Positions 1 to 9,900 of a DNA stretch of 39,012 bases are shown one piece after another. The DNA lies in assembly GCA_027485995.1 (NCBI GenBank), contig JAIXPW010000039.1, positions 1-39,012 of the forward strand. Direction: 5' to 3'. The translations under genes and the position numbers were made by a program. The notes under the pieces were generated by a model. That model was given only the letters and a program-made list of their open reading frames with translations, ran no database searches and was not told where the DNA came from. Source of the DNA: Verrucomicrobiaceae bacterium. GTDB taxonomy: Bacteria > Verrucomicrobiota > Verrucomicrobiia > Verrucomicrobiales > Akkermansiaceae. Position 1 is the stretch's first letter; each line of letters starts with the position of its first letter.

Positions 1-295
1 ACCCCCAATCGGACGAAAAGGCCGCTTCACGGGATCGGCATGAGGCAGGAGGGTGATTCCGATCCAGCCGGTAGCGGCTTGGCCACGGTCGCGTCAGGCC
101 TGTCAGGCGGCGGCTGGAGCCCAAAAAACCCGCTCAACTTTGGACACCGTTCACAGCAGCATAAATGCTCTGACAAACTATTGAGAAAGCCACACAGTGT
201 CAATTGCTTGCAAATCACTCCTCTGACATCAATCGAGCCTCCTGGAGGGACTTTCCCGGGCTTTGAAGAGGGCTGGCATCCAGGTGAACCGGGCC
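1..295. other. Left-edge region without a supported gene
   Basis: This stretch lies downstream of the minus-strand fur gene. Open frames on both strands are short, rich in proline, glycine and serine, and resemble no protein I know, so I call no gene. It holds one notable short sequence at 160-190, listed separately, that recurs next to the transposase at the right end of the window. No clear terminator hairpin is seen for fur. Confidence 0.5.
160..190 (+). repeat. 31-nt repeat, left copy (matches sequence upstream of the RAYT)
   Basis: The 31 bases here match 38154-38184 at 27 of 31 positions on the same strand; the shared core includes GCTCTGACAAA. The surrounding sequence is AT-richer than the rest of the window. 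The right copy lies just upstream of a REP-associated tyrosine transposase, so this copy may be a solo remnant of that element or a dispersed REP-like repeat. The similarity is seen directly; the link to the transposase is inferred. Confidence 0.5.
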
Positions 296-793
296 TTAGC
301 GCTTTTTCCTGAGCCGCTTTCCGGAGAGCCGGGTGGCGATGAGATTCGGGCAACGGCCCTTGAGACGGAGTTGCTCGCAGCCAGCCTCGATCTTGAGGGT
401 CTGCCGGACCGGGCGGAAACCCAGGCGTCGGGTCACACAATCGTTGAGCAGCTCGATGTGGGTGTCCTCGAATTCCGTGACACGCCCGCAATCGATGCAC
501 ACGAGGTGGTTGTGGGCGGGCTTTTCGATGAAGTTCGGATCGTAGGTCTTGTGATTGTCGCCGAGTTCGATTTCCCGCAACAGTCCGGCCTCCACCATCA
601 GGAGGAGGGTCCGGTAAACGGTGGCCCGCGAGGCGCTGGCGTCGGTTTTCCGGACGCGGTCGAACAATTCGTCGGCCGTGAAATGCTCGTCCGTGGAAAA
701 GGCGGCACGGACGATCACGTCGCGCTGGCCCGTGCGGCGCAGGCCTTTTTTCCGGATGAAGGTATCGAGTCGTTCAAGGACTTCGGGGTCCAT
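296..793 (-). CDS. Fur-family metal-dependent transcriptional repressor
   Basis: The 165-residue product has the length and layout of Fur/PerR/Zur proteins. An N-terminal winged helix carries the family signature around residues 53-66 (SRATVYRTLLLMVEAG), followed by a dimerisation domain with the metal-ligand segment HNHLVCIDCG near residues 93-102. The second structural CxxC pair of many family members is not obvious; only scattered cysteines follow (AGCEQLRLKGRC). Iron, zinc or peroxide sensing therefore cannot be assigned. The gene is divergent from the lipoprotein gene at 877, with 83 nt between the starts, where a shared control region could lie. The ATG start at 793 gives the expected N-terminus (MDPEVLERLDTFIRKKGLRR). 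Confidence 0.92.
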   Translation of the reverse strand: MDPEVLERLDTFIRKKGLRRTGQRDVIVRAAFSTDEHFTADELFDRVRKTDASASRATVYRTLLLMVEAGLLREIELGDNHKTYDPNFIEKPAHNHLVCIDCGRVTEFEDTHIELLNDCVTRRLGFRPVRQTLKIEAGCEQLRLKGRCPNLIATRLSGKRLRKKR

Positions 794-876
794 GGGTGGC
801 AGGCTACGAGGAGAACCAGCCCTTCGCCAAGAACCGATGGAACTTCAGGGTTGGAAAAGCGTGGCAGACTGATTGA

Positions 877-1338
877 ATGCGCCCGATGAGAGCTTTCTTG
901 CTAGTGGCCATTTCGGCGGTGCTCGCCTCCTGCGCGGGGGATTCCAGAAAGCTGGAGGTGAAGCAGTTCGTGCTGCGCGATGCGGGATCGGATTTCAACG
1001 AGGACCCGATGATCCGAGGCGAGAAGACGCGACGGCTTTACGGGGCGGTCGGGGTTGACGAGCAGGCGCAGAGGCTGGGCCAGTATTACACGGTGCTCTG
1101 GCAGGACCCTTCGGTGGGAGCGCCGGTCGAGGTGGTGTTTGACTACCAGCAGGGAGGCAGCGGCAGCCGGATCAAGCGCTCGGTCTGGAAGTTTCCGGCC
1201 ACCGCCACCTCTGGAAAGGCGGAGTTCAACGTCATTGGCGACCACTACGTCAAGGGCGGCAAGGTTCTGGCGTGGAAGGTGAGCCTGCTGCGAGGCGGGC
1301 AGGTGCTCGACACGCGGAAGTCCTATTTGTGGCGTTGA
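877..1338 (+). CDS. Putative lipoprotein of unknown function
   Basis: The 153-residue product begins with a short basic stretch, a hydrophobic core (AFLLVAISAVL) and a lipobox ending in LASC, so export and lipid attachment at Cys18 or so are likely. The mature part is hydrophilic and beta-rich in appearance, with many tyrosines, and has no motif I recognise. The ATG at 886 (residue 4) would also give a good signal peptide. It is divergent from fur, so co-regulation is possible but unproven. The next gene is only 92 nt downstream but seems to have its own promoter. I know no function. Confidence 0.7.
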   Translation: MRPMRAFLLVAISAVLASCAGDSRKLEVKQFVLRDAGSDFNEDPMIRGEKTRRLYGAVGVDEQAQRLGQYYTVLWQDPSVGAPVEVVFDYQQGGSGSRIKRSVWKFPATATSGKAEFNVIGDHYVKGGKVLAWKVSLLRGGQVLDTRKSYLWR

Positions 1339-1364
1339 ATCGTGGAAATCCCCCGCATGGGCGG

Positions 1365-1393
1365 TTGACCATTGGCAAACTTCGCGGTTTACT
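1365..1393 (+). promoter_or_regulatory. Candidate sigma-70-type promoter of the STAS/SpoIIE operon
   Basis: TTGACC at 1365-1370 and TTTACT at 1388-1393 are separated by exactly 17 nt (five of six and four of six consensus matches). Transcription would start near 1400, about 30 nt before the proposed GTG start at 1431. This is a pattern match only; promoter consensus in this phylum is not well established. Confidence 0.4.
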
Positions 1394-1430
1394 AGGAACG
1401 CACCCATCGCCCGTTGGCGAACTGCTTCCC

Positions 1431-1961
1431 GTGACTGCTGAAAACTCCATCCTCGTCGGCAACTTCGACGGGTTCACTTGGATACGATGTGAGGGTAAAG
1501 GCTCGTTCCTGACGAGTCCGCCCCTCAAGGACTATGCGGAATCCAGGATCACCTCCGGCGAGCGATGTCTTGTGATCGACCTTGCCGCCTGCACCGGCAT
1601 GGATTCCACCTTCATGGGAACCCTGGCCGGGCTCTCCACTCGCCTCCAGCCTTCCGAAGGAAAAGTCCAGGTGGCGGGTGTGAATGAACGGAACCGCCGG
1701 TCCCTAGAGGACCTGGGACTGGATTTCCTTCTCGAGATCGACCCCCAGGATGCGGTCTGGCAACCCAGCATTGATTCGATCAGGCACTCCCTTTCCCCTT
1801 CCGTTTCAAGTGGTTTCTCCGGCATCAATGACCGGGCGCGCCACGTTCTGGAGGCTCACAAGGTGCTGTCCTCCGCGAGTGAGGAGAATGCGAAGAAGTT
1901 CGCCGGCGTGGTGAGCCTGCTGGAGGCGGAGGTCGCGGCGAAGCCGGATCTGGATCAATGA
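1431..1961 (+). CDS. STAS-domain anti-sigma-factor-antagonist-like protein
   Basis: Starting at the GTG at 1431, the product has 176 residues. Residues 5-105 look like a STAS domain (SpoIIAA/RsbV fold); the key segment is LVIDLAACTGMDSTFMGTL at about 47-65, where Ser59 is the position phosphorylated in this family. A C-terminal extension of about 60 residues (after 115) has a helical segment rich in E, A and K and is not part of the basic STAS fold. The open frame extends upstream to 1272, but that part overlaps the lipoprotein gene and is arginine-rich, so I prefer the GTG. The next gene, a SpoIIE-type phosphatase, starts 39 nt later and would be the natural enzyme to dephosphorylate this protein. 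No RsbW-like kinase is nearby. Confidence 0.78.
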   Translation: MTAENSILVGNFDGFTWIRCEGKGSFLTSPPLKDYAESRITSGERCLVIDLAACTGMDSTFMGTLAGLSTRLQPSEGKVQVAGVNERNRRSLEDLGLDFLLEIDPQDAVWQPSIDSIRHSLSPSVSSGFSGINDRARHVLEAHKVLSSASEENAKKFAGVVSLLEAEVAAKPDLDQ

Positions 1962-2000
1962 CCGGGAACTGACTGGCGGTTAGGACATCAAGAAAACCGG

Positions 2001-3437
2001 ATGCAAGAGACCGCATTTTTCATCACCCTGGCTGTCGTTGCGTTGGTGGTTTTCCTGATCCTTCGGAAATGGTCGTGGCGCTTGAGGCGCCTCAAGTCCC
2101 GCCTCAAGTCGTTTGAGATCGAAGAAGAACTGATGTTCGCCTTCCTTCACGACCTCGGTAGCGCGATCGAGAGCGATACTTCGGTCAAGGCGCTTTCCCG
2201 AATGATCGTCGACGGCATCGACAAGGTGGTCTCCGCGCGCGGTGGGGCGATCTACTACCTCAGCGAGGACGGCAAGCATCTGGTGCCCGCCTACGTCTCC
2301 GAGCATTGCCCGCCGCTCATCGGAGTGCCGGTGGAGATCCTCAAACGGGCGGAGCGTGATCCGCGGGTTCTGGAAAGCCATGTCCGGCTGGCCAAGGTCC
2401 CGGTGGACGAGGGCATTCTCGGGCACTGCCTGTCCCTGCGCGAGTCGCTGCGGGTGCCGGATGTGAAGAATCACGTGGCCTATCGCGATGCCTTCGTGCG
2501 CTACGATGGTGACGTGGCCGTTCTGCTCGCTCCGCTCCGACATGCGGGCAAGGAACTCGGGGTCCTGGCCGTCGCACGCCTGCACTCGGATGGCTCGTTC
2601 ACTGGAAATGATTTCGCGGTGTTCCGAACGGTGGCCGAGCAGTCCGCATTTGCCATCGGAAACGCCAACATCCATCGCGAGGCGAACGAGAAGCGGGTCT
2701 TCGAAAGCGAACTCCGCACCGCCCGGGAAGTGCAGCACATCCTGCTTCCGCAGGCCGAGCCGATCATTTCCGGCTATCGCGTCAGTGGCACCAACCTCCC
2801 GGCCCGGATCATCAGTGGCGACTACTACGACTACGTCGATCTGGGTCAGGGGCGCCATGGGATTGCCATCGCCGATGTTTCGGGGAAAGGCGTGGCGGCC
2901 GGACTGCTGATGGCGATGTGCCGCAGCGTGCTCCGCTCGGTGGCGCCGGGCGAACTTTCGGCCTCGAAGGTGCTCGCCATGGTCAACCGCCAGTTGTTTC
3001 CCGACATCCGCGAGGACATGTTCATCAGCATGGCCTATCACGTTCTTGAGCCGGGCAGCGGTCGCGTCGTGATGGCCCGCGCCGGACACGATCCCGCCCT
3101 GTGGTATCACAAGTCCAGCGGCACGGTCGAGTTCCTGAAGCCCCCTGGCTTGGCGGTCGGCATTGACGCCGGCGGTGTGTTCGAGCGGGTCACCCGCGAT
3201 CATGAGATCGTGCTCGAGAGCGGCGACTGCCTCCTTCTTTACACGGACGGAGTGAAGGAAGCGATCGACGGCAAGGAGGAGGAATTCGGACCCGAGCGGC
3301 TTTCCCAGGTCTTCCGCGCGGCGGCCGTTTATGGGGCGGAGGAAATCGTGGCGGCGGTCCAGCGGGAGCTGAAACTTTTCACCGGAGAGGCTCCGCAGAT
3401 GGACGACATCACGTTGGTCGCGATCGAAAAGCGGTGA
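2001..3437 (+). CDS. Membrane-anchored GAF-SpoIIE serine phosphatase (PP2C/PPM, RsbU-like)
   Basis: The 478-residue product has one N-terminal membrane segment (about residues 4-22), a linker, a GAF-like sensor region (about 45-220) and a C-terminal PPM phosphatase domain (about 245-478). The phosphatase metal-binding motifs are present: SGDYYDY, DVSGKGVAAGLL, ARAGHDPALWYH, LLLYTDGVKEA and QMDDITLV. A linker with REVQHILLPQ is typical of SpoIIE/RsbU proteins. The usual role is dephosphorylating a STAS antagonist; the STAS gene directly upstream in the same operon is the likely partner. The signal sensed by the GAF region is unknown. Confidence 0.9.
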   Translation: MQETAFFITLAVVALVVFLILRKWSWRLRRLKSRLKSFEIEEELMFAFLHDLGSAIESDTSVKALSRMIVDGIDKVVSARGGAIYYLSEDGKHLVPAYVSEHCPPLIGVPVEILKRAERDPRVLESHVRLAKVPVDEGILGHCLSLRESLRVPDVKNHVAYRDAFVRYDGDVAVLLAPLRHAGKELGVLAVARLHSDGSFTGNDFAVFRTVAEQSAFAIGNANIHREANEKRVFESELRTAREVQHILLPQAEPIISGYRVSGTNLPARIISGDYYDYVDLGQGRHGIAIADVSGKGVAAGLLMAMCRSVLRSVAPGELSASKVLAMVNRQLFPDIREDMFISMAYHVLEPGSGRVVMARAGHDPALWYHKSSGTVEFLKPPGLAVGIDAGGVFERVTRDHEIVLESGDCLLLYTDGVKEAIDGKEEEFGPERLSQVFRAAAVYGAEEIVAAVQRELKLFTGEAPQMDDITLVAIEKR

Positions 3438-3462
3438 ACCTCCCCATCCATCCCCACCTGCC

Positions 3463-3756
3463 ATGAACACCGTCGTCCGCTATTTTCTTTATGTGCTAAG
3501 CGCGGCCATCCTCGCGTCGCTGGTCGGCGGTCTCTTCGCCGCGCTGGTGGCGACGATTTCACCCGAGTTCGTGAAAGGGCTTTTCATGCCTGAAGAAGGT
3601 GCCTCCCTGACCCGATATGCCGCCGCCGTTGGCGCGATCTGGGGGATCTTCATCGGGACAGGGGTGATGGGATTCTGTCTCGGGCTGGTCACCCTTGTTC
3701 AGATCGCCAGATTTTTCACCAAGCGGAAACCCGACGGTGAGCCCCCAGCCGTGTGA
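3463..3756 (+). CDS. Small membrane protein of unknown function
   Basis: The 97-residue product has two strong hydrophobic segments (about residues 8-33 and 53-85) and a basic, hydrophilic tail (FFTKRKPDGEPPAV). It starts 25 nt after the SpoIIE-type phosphatase gene on the same strand and may be its third operon member. The sequence matches no family I can name. A membrane accessory to the phosphatase is possible, but the only evidence is position. Confidence 0.65.
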   Translation: MNTVVRYFLYVLSAAILASLVGGLFAALVATISPEFVKGLFMPEEGASLTRYAAAVGAIWGIFIGTGVMGFCLGLVTLVQIARFFTKRKPDGEPPAV

Positions 3757-3803
3757 TCTGGTGGGGAAGGTGGTGTTGAAAACTTCCTCCCCCAACCCCT
3801 GGC

Positions 3804-4676
3804 TCAGGACTGCCCGGAAAGGCGGTGGTTCATGGAAACCGAGGACCTCAGGCAACGCATGATCCCCACCAGGGAATCATGTCCCTTGGACGCCTCCGCG
3901 CAGGCCGGGTTGCGGCCACGATTGCGGCTGACGAAGCGACCCACTTCAGAGTAGAGCTGGCTGATCTGGGTCTCGATGAGCCCGAGTTCCGCACGATGGC
4001 CGGAGATTTCCCGGTTGGCCTCACCGATGATCTGGAATGCTTCCGAAGCATGATTGCGCCGTTCCTGGCGGATCTCGCCCAGCTTCCTGTCTAGCTCGTC
4101 GAGCTCGGCATCGCCCTCCTCAAGTTCCTTGGCGACCTTGGCACGTTGGACCTTGAGTTCGGCGAATCTGCCCTTGAACTCCTCAAGTTTCTCCCGCACT
4201 CCGACCAAGTCGGGGTGATCCTCGGAGTTCTCTTTTCCGAGGACCTCCAACTTCATCTTCATGCCCTCATAGGCCCTCCTCACCTCCCGGGCTCTCAAGA
4301 CGACCTCGTCCCGCTGCCGCGCAAGGCCCTCGAGCTTCGCCATGATCTGATTACGCTCGGCCTGAAGGTCCTGATGCGGTTCGGGCTTCGAGTTGAGAAG
4401 CAAGGCGCGTTCCTGGTGGGCGGCTTCAAGCCTCTGATTGCACAATTCCACCTTGGCCCGAATTTCATCGCGCTCCTTCACCAGGCGCCGGAGGTTCCAG
4501 TACTCCACTGACAGCTCCTCGATTTGCTCCACCCGCTCCCAGATGGCGGCACCGAGCACCGTCTCCGCGTCGCGAAGAAGGTGCATCTCGTTTGCAGCGT
4601 CTGACATTCGCCTGTTCTTTCGGTGGATGCCGAAAGCCTGCGCAACACGGGCGATGAGGAACTTTGAGGGAGTCAT
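3804..4676 (-). CDS. Long coiled-coil protein of unknown function
   Basis: The product is 290 residues and almost entirely alpha-helical by composition. From about residue 50 to 250 it is rich in E, K, R, L and A with heptad-like spacing, as in structural coiled coils. No signal peptide or membrane segment is seen. The first 23 residues (ending KNRR) are basic; an alternative ATG at 4607 would start at MSDAANEMHLLRDAE. It follows acetyl-CoA synthetase by only 9 nt on the same strand, so the two are probably co-transcribed, though a functional link is not obvious. The C-terminal 40 residues are not coiled coil. Confidence 0.72.
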   Translation of the reverse strand: MTPSKFLIARVAQAFGIHRKNRRMSDAANEMHLLRDAETVLGAAIWERVEQIEELSVEYWNLRRLVKERDEIRAKVELCNQRLEAAHQERALLLNSKPEPHQDLQAERNQIMAKLEGLARQRDEVVLRAREVRRAYEGMKMKLEVLGKENSEDHPDLVGVREKLEEFKGRFAELKVQRAKVAKELEEGDAELDELDRKLGEIRQERRNHASEAFQIIGEANREISGHRAELGLIETQISQLYSEVGRFVSRNRGRNPACAEASKGHDSLVGIMRCLRSSVSMNHRLSGQS

Positions 4677-4685
4677 GGCAAAAAA

Positions 4686-6632
<1,947 letters not shown>

Positions 6633-6986
6633 CGCTTCAAAAGAAAACTTCTCCGAACGGCAGGTGCCTTCCCGGATGATGGCAGATGCTAGAAATCACG
6701 ACGGCGAAGGACAAGCCACTTGCCTGCCAAATTTCACTTTTTCTTCAGCACCTGCTCGCCCGGGGATTTTCCAGCATGGAGGTTTCCTCTGAGATCAACT
6801 CCTGCGGGACGGAACGGGCAAGGCGACGAGTCCGTGACCCGGATCTTGGGTCCGGAGATCTCCTGGATGTGCTTTCCGAGATCTTCGCAGGAGGAGTTTT
6901 GAGGGTTGCGAAAAACATATGAAATTATTTTCGGGAACCTGAAAGGGCATCATAGGCCAAGCGTAAGGCACCGCGAGGATACACAC
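6633..6986. promoter_or_regulatory. Divergent intergenic region between acs and the A2M gene
   Basis: About 350 nt separate the two divergent starts, long for this window, so promoters for both genes are expected here. It contains a small hairpin (CCGGA 6839-6843, TCCGG 6851-6855) overlapping a perfect 10-bp palindrome GGAGATCTCC at 6854-6863, then an AT-rich patch around 6909-6931. A 78-codon plus-strand open frame crosses it (6686-6922), but I see no protein signature and do not call it. Confidence 0.45.
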
Positions 6987-9900
6987 GTGAAAACACTACT
7001 CGCCCCCTTGAGGGCACTGTTGGGAAAAGCCGGCCACTTGGCCGGCTTCGTCGTTGGGAATTTAAACTGGTCGGCACCACCGTGGCTGCGGTGGGTCGGC
7101 GGACGGGCCCGGGCATTCGGGCGACACGTTGCATCCCATCCGAAAGGTTGGGGGCTGGCCGTGATATCGATTGCGGCAATCACTGGAGGTGGGGTTTACA
7201 GCTGGAACTGGTGGGAGGCGCACAAGCCGCGGGTGGTGGTCTATCAACCCATCCAGAAGGTGGCGGTGACATGGAAGGTGCCGGTGGCGCGTCAAAGGCC
7301 GGAGACAGATCGTTCGCCCGAGCCGCTCATCATTGCATTCTCCCTGCCGGTCGCCCCTCTCGAAAAGGTCGGCAAGGAACCGGGCAGCGGAGTATTGATG
7401 ACTCCGGCGGTGGAGGGCAAGTGGCGCTGGAACGACAGCCGCACGCTGGTGTTCATCCCGAAGGAAATCCATTGGATGCCTTCGTCAAGATACACCGTGT
7501 CGCTCGGCTCCGGGGAGATCGCGCCGCTGCTGGAACTCGATCATTCGAAGATCGAATTCACCACTGCTCCAATGGTGGCCCAGTTGAGGGATTTCAACTT
7601 CTATACCAACCCGCAGGATCTGGACGTGCACCAGGTGGTCGGCGAGTTGCGATTGAACTATCCGGCAACGCTTGAGGAGGTGACCCGTCAGGCGCGGTTG
7701 GAGGTGATCGGCGGAACGGCCTTGTTTTCTCCTGCTCCGGAAGGGACGCCAGCCTTGACGGTCACGATGGGTGACGGCCCGCAGCAGTACTTCCTGCGCA
7801 GCCGGAACCTGGTGATCCCGCCAAAGGAGGACTTTGTGAAACTGCGCGTAATGGCGGGGCTGAAGTCGTCGAGAGGCGGCGAGCCCACGGCGTCGGACGC
7901 GGAAATCAAGACACGGGTACCGGACAAGTTCTCCGGCTTCTCCCTGTCAGGGGTGGAGACCGAAATCATCCGGACGGAAGAGGGTGAGCCGCAACAGTTC
8001 CTCTTTGTAGACTCAAGCGTGGCGCTGGAAAGTGCGGAGGTGGCCTCGCGGATCCAGGCATGGTGGCGCGAGGATTGGTCCAGCGGCGACAAGACCAAGC
8101 TGGAGTCGGAGATTGCGGCGGCATCCCCGGTGAAGCTCATCGCGGTCGAAGGAGAGGAGCCGGTGACCAAGCGGCATGCGTTTCGTTTCATCGAGCCTCG
8201 CCCGGGAACCTTGCTGGTGCGGGTCGCCGCCGGGGTGAAGGCTCCGGGTGGTTTCGAACTCGGCGAGCCGTATCAGACGACAGCGGAGGTGCCAGAGTTT
8301 CCGAGGGAGGTGAAGATTCTCGGAAAAGGAAACATCCTGGCACTCGGCGGGGCGCGGAAGTTGATGGTTCAGTCCAGGAAAGTGGACCACCTGCGGTTCA
8401 CGGTGGGCCGTGTGCCGGTGTCGCAGATCCAGCATCTGGTGACGCAGAACGATTACGGCGATTTCACCTCGCCGGAAATGAACTCGTCCTTTCCCGAGGC
8501 AAGCCTGGTTCAGCGCTGGCGGAAAATCGTGCCGATCCCCCGGGAGAACGACTGGCAGTCGGCCCGGACGGAGTTTGATCTCAATGAAGCTCCTGGGGTG
8601 ACTTCACCCGAGGTTCTAACAGGCGGGCATGGGATTTTCTTCGTGAAGGCGGAGTCGGTGAGAAAGCTGACGCCCGTCGAGCCGGATAAGACGGTCTTCG
8701 GTCGCATCGAGGATCCGGATGCCGGTCGCGACGACAACGAATCACCTTATGAAGAGGAAGTGAGCAGTCGCGACGTGGTGGACGGCTGGGCGGTGGAACA
8801 GCATGACGAAGAGCGGGATGGGGACGGCAGCGCGACGACGAACGGGCGCTTTGTGATGGTCACCGATCTCGGACTGATTTCGAAGGCCGGAGCCGACGGT
8901 GGACGCGATGTGTTCGTGATGTCGCTTTCCTCCGGACAACCGGTGGCCGGAGTGACGCTGAAGGCGCTGGCGCGGAATGGCACGGTGCTGAAGGAATCCG
9001 TCACGGGTGCGGATGGTCGTGCGGCGCTGCCGGACCTTTCGGGCTTCATCGACGAGCGCAAGCCGGTCGCCCTGCTGGCGGTGAAGGACGACGACGTGAC
9101 CTTCCTGCCGTTGCGCGAAAGGCAGTTGCCGGCGATGGATTTCTCCCGCTTCGACACCGAGGGCGTGATGTCCTCGCGGCAGAAGGCGGTGGAAGGCTTC
9201 GTGTTCACCGAGCGGGGGATCTACCGACCGGGCGATCCCGTGGAGGTGGGCGTGATCGTGCGTCGCCGGGATTGGAAGCCGGTGCTGGAAGGTCTGCCGG
9301 TGAAGGTGTCGCTGACGGATTCACAGGGGCGACTTGCGGGCTCGCAGCAGATGGCACTGCCCTATGACGGATTTTTCGAAGTGAAGCTGCCTTTGACCGA
9401 GGGCGCGGTGCTCGGTCAGTATCAGGTCACGGCGGACGTGTTGAACAGCGATGGCGATGCGTTGTTCCGGCTCGGACGCAGCAGCCTGCGGGTGGAGGAA
9501 TTCCAGCCGGACCGGATGAAGGTCGGCACGGTGATCGAGCCCGCCCCGGCGGCAGGCTGGATGTCGCCCCAGGCGGCGGTGGGCAAGGTGACGGTTCAGT
9601 CGTTGTTCGGCGATGCCGCCTCCGAGCGCAGGGTCACGATGCACCTCGAGTATTCTCCAGCGGACTTCGAGTTCCCGGGCTGGGAGCAATTCACCTTCCA
9701 TGACCCGGCCGCGAAGGCATCCTCGGCGCAGGCTGGGAAAGAGTCGGACCTGGGCGAGACCAAGACGGACGAACACGGAGTGGCGGAATTCAAGTTGCCG
9801 CTGGAGACGGTGAAGGACGCGTCCTATCGCATGGCGGTGCTGACCGAGGCCTTCGAGCGCGAAGGCGGACGCAGCGTGCGCCATGCCTTGACCCAAATGG

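Noticed and set aside
1980..3470. Minus-strand open frame of almost 500 codons opposite the SpoIIE-type gene
   Set aside because: Same shadow effect in GC-rich DNA; composition is His/Arg/Asp-rich with no protein family signature.
3757..3803. Terminator hairpin between the small membrane protein and coiled-coil genes
   Set aside because: GGGGAAG and CTTCCTCCCC can pair only with a bulge and there is no T-run.
6686..6922. 78-codon frame upstream of the A2M gene
   Set aside because: No start with ribosome binding site, no similarity, and it lies in the presumed promoter region.
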